A stretch of DNA of 16,126 bases. Origin: Parvibaculum sp036499025 (GTDB taxonomy: Bacteria; Pseudomonadota; Alphaproteobacteria; Parvibaculales; Parvibaculaceae). A model generated the notes under the pieces. That model was not told the origin of the DNA and ran no database searches. It saw only the letters and a program-made list of their open reading frames with translations. Below are positions 1-6,784 of the stretch, piece by piece (positions within the stretch are counted from its first letter, which is position 1; every line of letters begins with the position of its first letter). Where the stretch lies: assembly GCA_036499025.1 (NCBI GenBank), contig DASYEM010000074.1:1-16126 (forward strand). The letters are read 5' to 3'. Both the position numbers and the translations under genes were made by a program.

Positions 1-567
1 CGTCATGAAGACGTCGTTGAAGAAGGCCGAGACAGACTCCGGCGGGATGGGGCCAAGCGTCATGCGGTAGATGCCCCAAGCCGTGGTGAGCCACAGCAGG
101 AAGAGCGCCACAAGCGCGAGGCCCAGAACGGCAATGGCGCCGAAGGCGGGTGCGCGCAGCACATCGAAGGCGTGCATCCAGCTGACGGGCAATCCCTGTT
201 CGCGCCTCCGGCTCATTTCATAAAGGCCGAGCGCCGCGAAAGGTCCGACAAGTGCAAAGCCCGATGCGATGGGGAAAAGCAGCGGCACCATGTCGTTGCC
301 GAAGATGAGCTGGGAAAAAACGAGGCCGACGACAGGGTAGATGACGCAGAGAAAAACCACGTCGCTGCGGAACGCACCGAAATCGTCGAAGCCTTGCGCG
401 AGCGCCTCCTTCACATCGTTGATGCCGATGCGGCGTATGGCGGGCGCGGGCGAATGCAGCGTGTCCTGTATGTGGTGCAGAGCGGGCCCCGCAGAGCCGA
501 TGGCCGAAGCGGTGCGCGTGAGCTGAGCCCATCCCCATTCGACGGGGTTCTTGATGGTTTCCGACAT
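1..567 (-). CDS. DUF2189 integral membrane protein (3' part missing at window edge)
   Basis: Partial inner-membrane protein; 189 codons are visible, starting MSETIKNP and running off the left window edge in frame. Hydrophobic segments lie at about residues 74-96 (VVFLCVIYPVVGLVF), 101-122 (PIASGFALVGPFAALGLYE) and 145-170. The string GFALVGPFAALGLYEMSRRRE is the pattern I associate with DUF2189 (COG5473), a family of unknown function sometimes described as cytochrome-oxidase-like membrane proteins. I chose the ATG at 567 because GGAGG (576-580) lies 8 nt upstream; an in-frame ATG at 573 is only 2 nt from that site. The gene diverges from the DoxX gene. Family call is confident; function unknown. 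Confidence 0.85.
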   Translation of the reverse strand, partial: MSETIKNPVEWGWAQLTRTASAIGSAGPALHHIQDTLHSPAPAIRRIGINDVKEALAQGFDDFGAFRSDVVFLCVIYPVVGLVFSQLIFGNDMVPLLFPIASGFALVGPFAALGLYEMSRRREQGLPVSWMHAFDVLRAPAFGAIAVLGLALVALFLLWLTTAWGIYRMTLGPIPPESVSAFFNDVFMT

Positions 568-818
568 GTCCATTTCCTCCCGAACTATTGGTTCGAGGGC
601 CGACGGACTGCCCGTGGCTTGGCGCTGGCGCGCCTATAGTCACGAGAAACCCGCGACCTCTATGAGGGGATTATAGACCGTTTGGCCGGGCGCGTCTCCC
701 CACGTCTCGATCACGCGTTTCTCAACTTCTTTTGATTTTGGCGCGCCGGAGTGATCCGGCTTAATGCACTCCTCGCCGACGACGCTTATCCATACTGAGT
801 TGAGGGGACGAACCGCCG
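568..818. other. Divergent intergenic region with a GCCGGA-GTGA-TCCGGC palindrome
   Basis: Upstream region shared by the DUF2189 gene (minus) and the DoxX gene (plus). It holds a perfect 6-bp inverted repeat with a 4-nt centre at 745-760. No convincing -35/-10 pair was found on either strand. The palindrome has no T-run on either side, so it is more like a protein-binding site than a terminator, but there is no direct evidence of function. A 65-codon open frame on the minus strand here resembles nothing I know. Confidence 0.4.
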
Positions 819-1307
819 ATGAATATGCTGATTGCACGTTGCATCCATCTTCTGCCTCGGCTGGCGCGCTCTTGGTATGCCATCCCGCTTCGCCTGATTG
901 TCGGCTATGGGTTTATGGAGCACGGTTTTGCAAAGCTCGCACGCGGCCCGGAATCGTTCACGCATATTCTGGACGCGCTCGGTGTACCTATGCCGACGAT
1001 GATGGCGTGGGGAACGATCCTGGTCGAAATATTCGGCGGTCTTGCCGTTCTTGTCGGTTTCCTCATTCCGCTTGCCAGCGTTCCAATGATTGTGGTGCTG
1101 CTCGTCGCCATATTTACCGTGCATCTCCCCAATGGCTTCAGCTCCATAAAACTTCAGGAGGTGACGGCGGCGGGGGCTCATTTCGGGCAACCGGGATATG
1201 AGACGGATTTACTTTATCTCGCGGCACTCGTCGCGCTCGTCATCGGCGGGACCGGGCCATTGGCGCTTGATACGCTTTTCGGTCGCCGCCGTGAGGCTGA
1301 CGATTGA
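819..1307 (+). CDS. DoxX family membrane protein
   Basis: Small (162 aa) inner-membrane protein with about four hydrophobic helices. Its N-terminal part, IPLRLIVGYGFMEHGFAKL, and the following segment, MAWGTILVEIFGGLAVLVG, match the DoxX pattern of an early G-x-x-F-x-x-H-G-x-x-K-L stretch and then a helix with a conserved E-x-x-G-G. DoxX proteins are linked in different bacteria to thiosulfate:quinone oxidoreduction, oxidative-stress complexes or unknown roles; nothing here selects one. ATG at 819 is preceded by GAGGGG at 802-807. The gene stands alone, diverging from the DUF2189 gene and convergent with the antiporter; no terminator was seen in the 66-nt gap. Confidence 0.87.
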   Translation: MNMLIARCIHLLPRLARSWYAIPLRLIVGYGFMEHGFAKLARGPESFTHILDALGVPMPTMMAWGTILVEIFGGLAVLVGFLIPLASVPMIVVLLVAIFTVHLPNGFSSIKLQEVTAAGAHFGQPGYETDLLYLAALVALVIGGTGPLALDTLFGRRREADD

Positions 1308-1373
1308 GGACACATCTCCGGCGAGTTCTGCGGCATTTGCAACAGACGATAACCGTTCACGCCTGCGGTTGGC

Positions 1374-3098
1374 TTATGCCGGTTGGGCTTCGCCGCCGCC
1401 CGGCAAATCGATCGAGGCGGCTTCGCCCAGCGCGTGTTCGATCATGCCGCGGGCGATTTCGCGCTCGCCCATGATGACGTAATTGGCGCCGTGCTTGCGC
1501 AGATAATCGACCTCGGCGTCGGTATGGGCGCGGGCGATGATGTCGAGATGGGGGTTCGCCTTGCGCGCCTGCTCGACGACCTGCCCTGCCTCGAAGCCGT
1601 TCGGGATGGCCAGGAAAAGCCAGCGGGCTTTCGCCAGATTGGCGGCGGCGATGACGGCTGGTTTCGCCGCATTGCCGATGATCGTTTCGACGCCCTGATT
1701 TTGCAGGCGCGCGACGATGTCATGCGTGTCCTCGATGACGAGAACCGGATTGCCCGCGCGCATCATGCGCTTGCCGATCAGGCTGCCGACGCGGCCATAA
1801 CCGATGATGACGGCGTGATCGGTGAGCTTTGTCTCCGGCATCACGTCGTGCTCTTCCATTTCATCGATCACCCGGTCGGCAAGGTCGCGCCGGCCCAGGC
1901 GATCGAGCAAGGGCTTGATGCGGTCGAGCGCCATGAAGAAGAGCGGATTGGCGAGGATCGAGAGGATGGCGCCCGCGAGGATGAGGTCGCGCCCGCGTTC
2001 CGGCAGCAGGCCGAGCCCGACGCCGAGCGTGGCGAGGATGAAGGAGAATTCGCCGATCTGGGCGAGGCTGGCTGAAATCGTCAAGGCGGTCGCCACCGGA
2101 TGACCAAAGGCGCGGACGATGAAGAAGGCCGCGACCGATTTGCCGAAGACGATGATGAGGAAGGTCGCCAGCACCGGCAACGGATCGCTCAGCAGAATAT
2201 GCGGATCGAACAACATGCCGACGGAAACGAAAAAGAGCACGGCGAAAGCGTCGCGCAGCGGCAGGGTTTCTTCGGCGGCGCGTTGGCTCAGCGGCGATTC
2301 GGACAGGATCATGCCGGCAAAGAAAGCGCCGAGCGCGAAGGAGACGTCGAAGAGAACCGCCGCGCCGTAAGCGACGCCGAGCGCGATCACGAGAACGCCG
2401 AGGCGGAACAATTCGCGCGAGCCCGTATGCGCGATGTAGTGAAGGATCCAGGGAATGACACGGCGGCCGATCACCAGCATCACGGCGACGAAGGCGACGA
2501 CCTTGCCGATGGTGATGAGCATCGTCATGGCGATGTCGTAGGTTGCGGCGGGCGATGCGTCGCTGCCGGTTTTGAGCAGGCCCGCGATGGCAGGCAGCAG
2601 GACGAGGGTCAGAACCATGGCGAGGTCTTCGACGATCAGCCAGCCGACGGCGATGCGTCCGCGTTCCGTCTCGACGATGCGGCGTTCCTGTAGCGCGCGC
2701 AGCAACACCACGGTGCTGGCGACCGAAAGGGCGAGGCCGAAGACGAGGCCGCCGCCGATGGGCCAACCCAGCGCCCAGGCGAGCGCCATGCCGAGGAGCG
2801 TCGCAACCGCGATCTGGACGATGGCGCCGGGGATGGCGATGGCTTTGACCGAGAGCAGGTCCTTCAGGGAGAAATGCAGGCCGACGCCGAACATCAGCAG
2901 GATGACGCCGATTTCCGCGAGTTCGCTGGCAAGTTCCTGATTGGCGACGAAGCCGGGCGTGAAAGGTCCGGCGAGGACGCCCGCGAGAAGATAGCCGATC
3001 AGCGGAGAGAGCCGCAGCCGCTGGGCGATGGTTCCGAGAATAAAGGCCAGCGCGAGGCCGCCCACGATGGTGGCGATGAGCGGCGTGTGATGCGGCAT
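1374..3098 (-). CDS. ybaL: YbaL/Kef-type monovalent cation:proton antiporter with TrkA-N domain
   Basis: 574-aa transporter. Residues about 1-395 form a CPA2/KefB-type sodium:proton-exchanger membrane domain with about 12 helices, starting LIATIVGGLALAFILGTIAQ and followed by the LSPLIGYLLAGVLAGP motif typical of the family. Residues about 425-540 form a TrkA-N (RCK) nucleotide-binding domain with the Rossmann motif GYGRVGSLIG. Length and architecture match E. coli YbaL (RosB), a putative cation:H+ antiporter. Family members exchange K+ or Na+ for H+ under NAD(H)-linked gating. No C-terminal TrkA-C domain is evident. ATG at 3098 has GGAG 6 nt upstream. It lies 82 nt downstream of the acetyltransferase gene on the same strand; a weak promoter in that gap suggests it may be transcribed on its own. 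Confidence 0.9.
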   Translation of the reverse strand: MPHHTPLIATIVGGLALAFILGTIAQRLRLSPLIGYLLAGVLAGPFTPGFVANQELASELAEIGVILLMFGVGLHFSLKDLLSVKAIAIPGAIVQIAVATLLGMALAWALGWPIGGGLVFGLALSVASTVVLLRALQERRIVETERGRIAVGWLIVEDLAMVLTLVLLPAIAGLLKTGSDASPAATYDIAMTMLITIGKVVAFVAVMLVIGRRVIPWILHYIAHTGSRELFRLGVLVIALGVAYGAAVLFDVSFALGAFFAGMILSESPLSQRAAEETLPLRDAFAVLFFVSVGMLFDPHILLSDPLPVLATFLIIVFGKSVAAFFIVRAFGHPVATALTISASLAQIGEFSFILATLGVGLGLLPERGRDLILAGAILSILANPLFFMALDRIKPLLDRLGRRDLADRVIDEMEEHDVMPETKLTDHAVIIGYGRVGSLIGKRMMRAGNPVLVIEDTHDIVARLQNQGVETIIGNAAKPAVIAAANLAKARWLFLAIPNGFEAGQVVEQARKANPHLDIIARAHTDAEVDYLRKHGANYVIMGEREIARGMIEHALGEAASIDLPGGGEAQPA

Positions 3099-3132
3099 GC
3101 GTCTCCGGCTTCTAGGTGAGTGCGAGAAGGGC

Positions 3133-3161
3133 AGGATAGCGGAGCGCGGCGCTGCTGTCCG
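3133..3161 (-). promoter_or_regulatory. Weak candidate sigma70-type promoter for the antiporter gene
   Basis: On the minus strand CGGACA (3161-3156) and TATCCT (3138-3133) are separated by 17 nt and lie 35 nt upstream of the antiporter start. The -35 box is poor (GGACA core only) and the -10 box is 4/6, so this is a suggestion only. Confidence 0.28.
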
Positions 3162-3180
3162 TTATGAAGTGCGCCGACGA

Positions 3181-3678
3181 TCAGCCGAGCAGGCGCTGCA
3201 GCAGCACCAGATCGAGCCAGCGGCCGAATTTGCGGCCGACTTCCGGCATCCGGGCGACTTCGCGAAAGCCAAAGCCGGCATGAAGGTTTAGCGACGCCGC
3301 GTTGTCTGCCTCGATGGCGGCGACGATGGCGTGACGGCCGCTTGCGCGGGCGGCCTCGATCAGCGGCGGCATCAGTTGCGCGCCGATGCCACGGCCTCGT
3401 TGATCGTTGCGCACATAGATCGAGTTCTCGACCGTGTGGCGATAGCCGTCATGCGGGCGGAAGGGGCCGAAGGTCGCATAGGCCAGGACGTCGTTTGCAT
3501 CGGTGGCGACGAGAACGGGAAAGCCCGCGCCAGTGCGCTCCAGGAACCAGGCGCGGCGGTTTTCCAGATCGACCTCGGTTTCATTCCAGATCGCGGTCGT
3601 CGCCGTCACGGCGTCGTTATAGATCGCCAGAATGCCGGGGAGGTCGTCCAGCGTCGCGGCGCGGATGTGAATGGCCAC
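3181..3678 (-). CDS. GNAT N-acetyltransferase, phosphinothricin/methionine-sulfoximine acetyltransferase type
   Basis: 165-aa cytosolic acetyl-CoA-dependent N-acetyltransferase. It carries family landmarks of the Pat/MnaT (YncA) branch: an early IYNDAV followed by AIW, the TVENSIYV strand, the acetyl-CoA pyrophosphate loop QRGRGIGAQL (about residues 93-102), the LHAGFGF segment, and the C-terminal VGRKFGRWLDLVLLQ. Known members acetylate phosphinothricin, methionine sulfoximine or sulfone, or similar amino acids. I chose the GTG start at 3678, with GGGAG 8 nt upstream. Its start is 26 nt after the TetR stop on the same strand, suggesting cotranscription. The substrate cannot be read from the sequence. 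Confidence 0.88.
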   Translation of the reverse strand: MAIHIRAATLDDLPGILAIYNDAVTATTAIWNETEVDLENRRAWFLERTGAGFPVLVATDANDVLAYATFGPFRPHDGYRHTVENSIYVRNDQRGRGIGAQLMPPLIEAARASGRHAIVAAIEADNAASLNLHAGFGFREVARMPEVGRKFGRWLDLVLLQRLLG

Positions 3679-3704
3679 TTTGAGAGCTCCCTCGCGCCTT
3701 GCCG

Positions 3705-4409
3705 TCAGCTTTTGTTCACGTCTCCGGCATGGTCGTGCAGGAGCTTTGCGAACCAGGCGCGGAAACGTGCGACGCCGGCCTGATCGAGGCCGGCTTCCGC
3801 CGCCAGCTCGCGGCCGATGATCGCGTCGCCGAAGGCGGCATTGGCGGTCAGGATCGCCATGAACAGCGTGTCTTCGCGCTCCGGGGCGGCCTTGGCGTTT
3901 TTGGCTGCGTCTTCCTTTCGGCGCAGATGCAACTCGTCGGCGATTTCGGTGACGAGGGCGCCCGACGTGCTGTTCTCGGGCGAGCGGCCCGTCAGCAGCA
4001 TCCAGGAGAGAAGGCGGGCGGTGCCACGATCGCTGAGCGTTTCAAAGACGTTGGAGATCAGCTCGTTGGCCTCGACCACATCCTCGCCATTGTGCTTGCT
4101 CTGCAGCGCCGTCAGCATCTTGTCGCGCAGTTGCGTCGAGGTGCGGGCGATCAGCGCGCGGACAAGGCCTTCGCGGCTTTCGAAGTGATGCAGGATCGCG
4201 GGATGCGAAATGCCGACGTCGCGGGCGATGTCCTGAAGGCGGATGCCTTCGGGCCCCTGCGCGGCCAACCGCTCTTCGGCGGCGTCGAGGATCAGGCGGC
4301 GCGCCTCATCGGCCGAGCGGCGGATGCGCTTTACTTCACGTTTGCGCTCGATCTGTACCGTGGCCTCTCCTTGGCCTTCGCCGGGGGTCGATTTGGCGGC
4401 ACTACTCAC
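3705..4409 (-). CDS. TetR/AcrR family transcriptional regulator
   Basis: 234-aa DNA-binding regulator. The N-terminal TetR helix-turn-helix lies at about residues 30-78: ARRLILDAAEERL, then IRLQDIARDVGISHPAILHHF, with a Lys/Arg-rich leader before it. The rest is a variable helical ligand-binding domain. I chose the GTG at 4409 because GAGGAA (4418-4423) is 8 nt upstream; a TTG at 4439 would add 10 residues and sit inside the palindrome. It diverges from the Coq4 gene with a 102-nt shared region holding TGACA-N4-TGTCA, so it probably represses coq4 and may repress itself. The acetyltransferase lies 26 nt downstream. The inducer is unknown. Confidence 0.88.
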   Translation of the reverse strand: MSSAAKSTPGEGQGEATVQIERKREVKRIRRSADEARRLILDAAEERLAAQGPEGIRLQDIARDVGISHPAILHHFESREGLVRALIARTSTQLRDKMLTALQSKHNGEDVVEANELISNVFETLSDRGTARLLSWMLLTGRSPENSTSGALVTEIADELHLRRKEDAAKNAKAAPEREDTLFMAILTANAAFGDAIIGRELAAEAGLDQAGVARFRAWFAKLLHDHAGDVNKS

Positions 4410-4432
4410 GTGGAAAATTCCTCGAATTACTA

Positions 4433-4461
4433 TTGACAACCGTGTCAGTATGTACCATGTT
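4433..4461 (+). promoter_or_regulatory. Candidate sigma70-type promoter of the coq4 gene
   Basis: Consensus -35 TTGACA (4433-4438), a 17-nt spacer and a weak -10 CATGTT (4456-4461, 3/6) about 50 nt upstream of the coq4 start. The -35 is perfect; the -10 assignment is uncertain. Confidence 0.5.
4434..4447. promoter_or_regulatory. Palindromic operator candidate TGACA-ACCG-TGTCA
   Basis: A perfect 5-bp inverted repeat with a 4-nt centre. It overlaps the -35 hexamer TTGACA of the predicted coq4 promoter and lies 25 nt upstream of the TetR gene start. This position and architecture are typical of TetR-family operators where binding blocks RNA polymerase. Binding by the adjacent regulator is inferred, not shown. 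Confidence 0.6.
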
Positions 4462-4511
4462 CATAACAGACCAGAGCCGTGTTCCGACATCATAGCAAGG
4501 GTATTGAGGCC

Positions 4512-5312
4512 ATGACGACCGTTCAGGATGCGACCAATATCACAAGCATTTCAGGCAATGCGCCCCAAAAATCCCCCCGCAAGCGCATCGAGCCGCTGAA
4601 AGCCTGGCGTGCCATCAAGGCGTTGATCGCGGACAAGGAAGACACGGGTCAGGTCTTCAAGGTCATCGACGCGCTTTCCGGCAATGCCGATGACCGCATG
4701 TACAATCGTTTCATGGCCACCGAGACGGGCCAGCGCGTCGTCGCGGAAAAGCGCGATCTCATCACGCTGCTCAATGACCGCGAGCGCCTGAAGCATTTGC
4801 CCGAAGGCACGCTGGGCCGCAGCTATTACGAATTCATGGCCGAAGAGAATCTGACCGCCGACGGTCTCGTCGAGGCGAGCAATGAAGCGCCGCGCCGCAA
4901 CGACCGTCCCGAAAGCGCGATGATTTTCGGCGACCGCATGCGCGACAGCCACGATCTCTGGCATGTGACGACCAGCTATGGTCGCGACGGCCTCGGCGAG
5001 CTTTCGCAACTTGCTTTCTATTACGCGCAGACGCGCAATCGCGGCATCGGCTTCATCGTGTTGATGGGCGCGCATGTCGCCAACAAGGAAGCGCCGAAGG
5101 TCGGCGTCTGGCGCGCGGTGCGCGAGGGCTATCGTCTCGGCAAGAAGGCCAAGTGGTTTCCCGCCGCCGATTGGGAAGCGCTGCTCGAAAAGCCGCTCGA
5201 GGAAGTCCGCGCGACGCTCGGTATGGGCGTTCCTGCGACTTATCGCGAGATCGAGCCGATCACCTCGGGCCTTGAAGGCAAGATTTACGGCGAGGAAAAG
5301 AAAGCCGCCTGA
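4512..5312 (+). CDS. Coq4 family protein (ubiquinone biosynthesis-type)
   Basis: 266-aa protein with the Coq4 metal-binding signature HDxxH-x11-E, complete here as H147, D148, H151 and E163 (HDLWHVTTSYGRDGLGE). The preceding GRSYYEFM is also typical of the family. Eukaryotic COQ4 acts in coenzyme Q biosynthesis and is reported to carry out the C1 oxidative decarboxylation of the ring; bacterial homologues may do this or act on other isoprenoid-linked substrates. No signal peptide is visible. I chose ATG 4512 (AAGGG 10 nt upstream, GAGG 2 nt upstream); an ATG at 4479 would add 11 unconserved residues. No other ubiquinone gene is in the window. It is divergent from a TetR gene with a palindrome on its promoter, and closed by a strong terminator, so it appears to be a regulated single-gene unit. 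Confidence 0.87.
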   Translation: MTTVQDATNITSISGNAPQKSPRKRIEPLKAWRAIKALIADKEDTGQVFKVIDALSGNADDRMYNRFMATETGQRVVAEKRDLITLLNDRERLKHLPEGTLGRSYYEFMAEENLTADGLVEASNEAPRRNDRPESAMIFGDRMRDSHDLWHVTTSYGRDGLGELSQLAFYYAQTRNRGIGFIVLMGAHVANKEAPKVGVWRAVREGYRLGKKAKWFPAADWEALLEKPLEEVRATLGMGVPATYREIEPITSGLEGKIYGEEKKAA

Positions 5313-5349
5313 GCGGCCCCTCGCCCGCGTCGCTAATCCTGATATGTTG

Positions 5350-5384
5350 AACGCCCCGGAACTCGTTTTCGGGGCGTTTTATAT
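5350..5384 (+). terminator. Rho-independent terminator after coq4
   Basis: GC-rich hairpin with arms CGCCCCG (5352-5358) and CGGGGCG (5370-5376), extended by GAA/TTT inside and AA/TT outside to about 12 bp with a 5-nt loop, followed by TTTTATAT. It starts 38 nt after the coq4 stop and lies just before the ArsC-like start, which supports starting that gene downstream at 5410 and not at ATG 5344. Confidence 0.88.
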
Positions 5385-5409
5385 TTCGGGTTTCATTTCG
5401 GGGGACGAA

Positions 5410-5763
5410 GTGATCACGGTTTACGGCTTGAAGACCTGCGACACCTGCCGCAAGGCGCTCTCCTGGCTCAAGGACGAGAAGATCGCGCATCGTTTCGTCG
5501 ATGTGCGGGCGGACGGCGTCAGCAAGGCGGATGTGTCTCGCTTCGCCAAGGCGGTCGGCTGGGAGAAGCTGCTCAATAAGGCGAGCACGACCTGGCGCGA
5601 GCTTGACGACGGTGTGAAGTCGAACCTCACCGAAACACTCGCCATCGCGCTGATGGTCGAGCATCCGGCGCTCATCAAGCGGCCCGTTTTTGATATGAGC
5701 GGAAGAATCGTCTCGGGCTTCCGCGACGCTGAAAAAGCGGCTGTGAAAGCCGCCGCCAAATGA
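5410..5763 (+). CDS. ArsC/Spx-like (YffB-type) thioredoxin-fold protein
   Basis: 117-aa cytosolic protein with the opening MITVYGLKTCDTCRKAL: a beta strand followed by a CxxC pair at C10 and C13, as in the ArsC/Spx/YffB family. The later WRELDD and IKRPVFD (the conserved cis-Pro region, 'KRP') also match. Family members include glutaredoxin-dependent arsenate reductases, Spx regulators and YffB proteins of unclear role. With a CxxC and no arsenic genes nearby I do not claim arsenate reductase activity. I chose GTG 5410 (GGGGGA at 5400-5405); an ATG at 5344 would place the upstream terminator hairpin inside the gene. The stop overlaps the next start as ATGA, so the two genes are translationally coupled. 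Confidence 0.85.
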   Translation: MITVYGLKTCDTCRKALSWLKDEKIAHRFVDVRADGVSKADVSRFAKAVGWEKLLNKASTTWRELDDGVKSNLTETLAIALMVEHPALIKRPVFDMSGRIVSGFRDAEKAAVKAAAK

Positions 5764-6335
5764 GCATGAGAGGGCGCGCGCCCGCCGCCCCGTCGATCGC
5801 GCTGCCGATCGAGACGCCGCGGCTTATTCTGCGCGACTTTCGCAAAGCCGATCTCGACGCCGTTCACGCCTACTCCTCACTCGAGGACGTGGCGCGTTAT
5901 CTGATCTGGGGACCGAACACGCTGGCGCAAAGCAAGGAAGCCATTGAAGGCTTTCTTGACGATCAGCGCATGCGCCCGCGCACGATCTTCGATGTTGCGG
6001 TGACCTTGAAGCCCAAGCGCGATGTGATCGGCGGCGCGGGGCTGCGCATCATCGACAAGGACAATCTCACCGGCGAGATCGGCTATACGCTGCATCCCGA
6101 CTTTTGGGGCTATGGCCTCGCGGTCGAGGCGGCGCGCGCGCTGCTCGATGCAGGTTTCAACGAGCTTGGGTTGCAACGCATCGTCGCGGTCTGCGATCAG
6201 CGCAACAAGGCGTCGGCGCGAGTGATGGAGCGGCTAGGCATGCGGCGCGAGGGCGTGTTCCGGGGCTCGAAGCTCATCCAGCACGGCTGGCGCGACGAAT
6301 ATCTCTACGCGATCCTTGCTGAGGAATTCAGCTAG
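5760..6335 (+). CDS. GNAT acetyltransferase, RimJ/RimL type
   Basis: 191-aa acetyl-CoA-dependent N-acetyltransferase of the Acetyltransf_3 (RimJ/RimL) group. Landmarks are IETPRLILRDFRKADLDAV near the N-terminus, GEIGYTLHPDFWGYGLAVEAARAL (strand plus acetyl-CoA loop, about residues 105-128), and NKASARVMERLGMRREG with the C-terminal WRDEYLYAIL. Known members acetylate protein N-termini, spermidine or small amines; the substrate here is unknown. ATG 5760 overlaps the preceding TGA; ATG 5766 is an equally possible start, and neither has a strong independent ribosome site, which suggests coupling to the ArsC-like gene. Its stop overlaps the convergent tusA stop by 4 nt. Confidence 0.87.
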   Translation: MSMRGRAPAAPSIALPIETPRLILRDFRKADLDAVHAYSSLEDVARYLIWGPNTLAQSKEAIEGFLDDQRMRPRTIFDVAVTLKPKRDVIGGAGLRIIDKDNLTGEIGYTLHPDFWGYGLAVEAARALLDAGFNELGLQRIVAVCDQRNKASARVMERLGMRREGVFRGSKLIQHGWRDEYLYAILAEEFS

Positions 6336-6619
6336 TCCGGCATCTCGATGTTGGAGCCGCGCCGGATCAGGAATTCGATCCAGCCGCCGCGATCGCGGGT
6401 TTCGACAAGATCGTGGCCGGTCTCCGCGCAGAAATGCGGCATGTCGATCCGCGATACGGGATCGGTGACGAAGATGCGGAGCAGCGCGCCGGGTTCGAGA
6501 TTGAGCAGGCGCTTGCGGGCGCGCAGGACCGGCAGCGGGCATTGCTGGCCCATGACATCGAGAAGGATTTCGGGCGTCGGGGTATTTTCTTGCGATCCTT
6601 CAATCTTGCGTTCCGCCAT
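6332..6619 (-). CDS. TusA-family sulfurtransferase / sulfur carrier
   Basis: 95-aa cytosolic protein with the TusA signature CPxP (C27-P-L-P30, in LDVMGQQCPLPVLRARKRL), where the Cys carries persulfide sulfur in family members used for tRNA thiolation and other sulfur relay. The second half keeps the family's GALLRIFVTDP and a terminal strand, WIEFLIRRG. I chose ATG 6619 because AAGGAG lies 7 nt upstream; a longer start at 6655 lacks support. It diverges from the acyl-CoA synthetase and converges on the RimJ/RimL-type gene. Which pathway it serves cannot be told; no tusBCDE partners are visible. Confidence 0.88.
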   Translation of the reverse strand: MAERKIEGSQENTPTPEILLDVMGQQCPLPVLRARKRLLNLEPGALLRIFVTDPVSRIDMPHFCAETGHDLVETRDRGGWIEFLIRRGSNIEMPD

Positions 6620-6706
6620 GCCGCACTCCTTTCGCGGGCGGGATGATGGCTGCAATCGCGGTGCCTGTCACCTGCGCAGTCGCTTTCGCGGCGGTTTGGC
6701 GTTTCC

Positions 6707-6736
6707 TTGACGGTCGGGGCGCGGGCCGGGCATAAA
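6707..6736 (+). promoter_or_regulatory. Candidate sigma70-type promoter of the acyl-CoA synthetase gene
   Basis: TTGACG (6707-6712, 5/6) and CATAAA (6731-6736, 4/6) with an 18-nt spacer, 48 nt upstream of the start codon. This is the best -35/-10 pair in the divergent gap between tusA and the synthetase. Confidence 0.55.
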
Positions 6737-6744
6737 ACACGGAG

Positions 6745-6760
6745 AGCGCGTAAACGCGCT
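6745..6760. promoter_or_regulatory. Palindrome AGCGCGT-AA-ACGCGCT downstream of promoter
   Basis: Perfect 7-bp inverted repeat with a 2-nt centre, beginning 8 nt after the predicted -10 box, so near the transcription start. It could be a repressor operator (acyl-CoA synthetase genes are often controlled by acyl-CoA-responsive repressors) or a short 5'-UTR hairpin. No regulator gene is adjacent. Confidence 0.45.
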
Positions 6761-6784
6761 GTTTTCGGGGGGACGGAGAAGATC

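Noticed and set aside
640..837. Minus-strand 65-codon open frame between the DUF2189 and DoxX genes
   Set aside because: It starts with a non-ATG codon inside the DoxX gene, has no ribosome site at a fitting distance and no family resemblance.
5074..5409. 5' extension of the ArsC-like frame into the coq4 gene
   Set aside because: The extension overlaps coq4 in another frame and crosses the coq4 terminator; the conserved domain starts exactly at GTG 5410.
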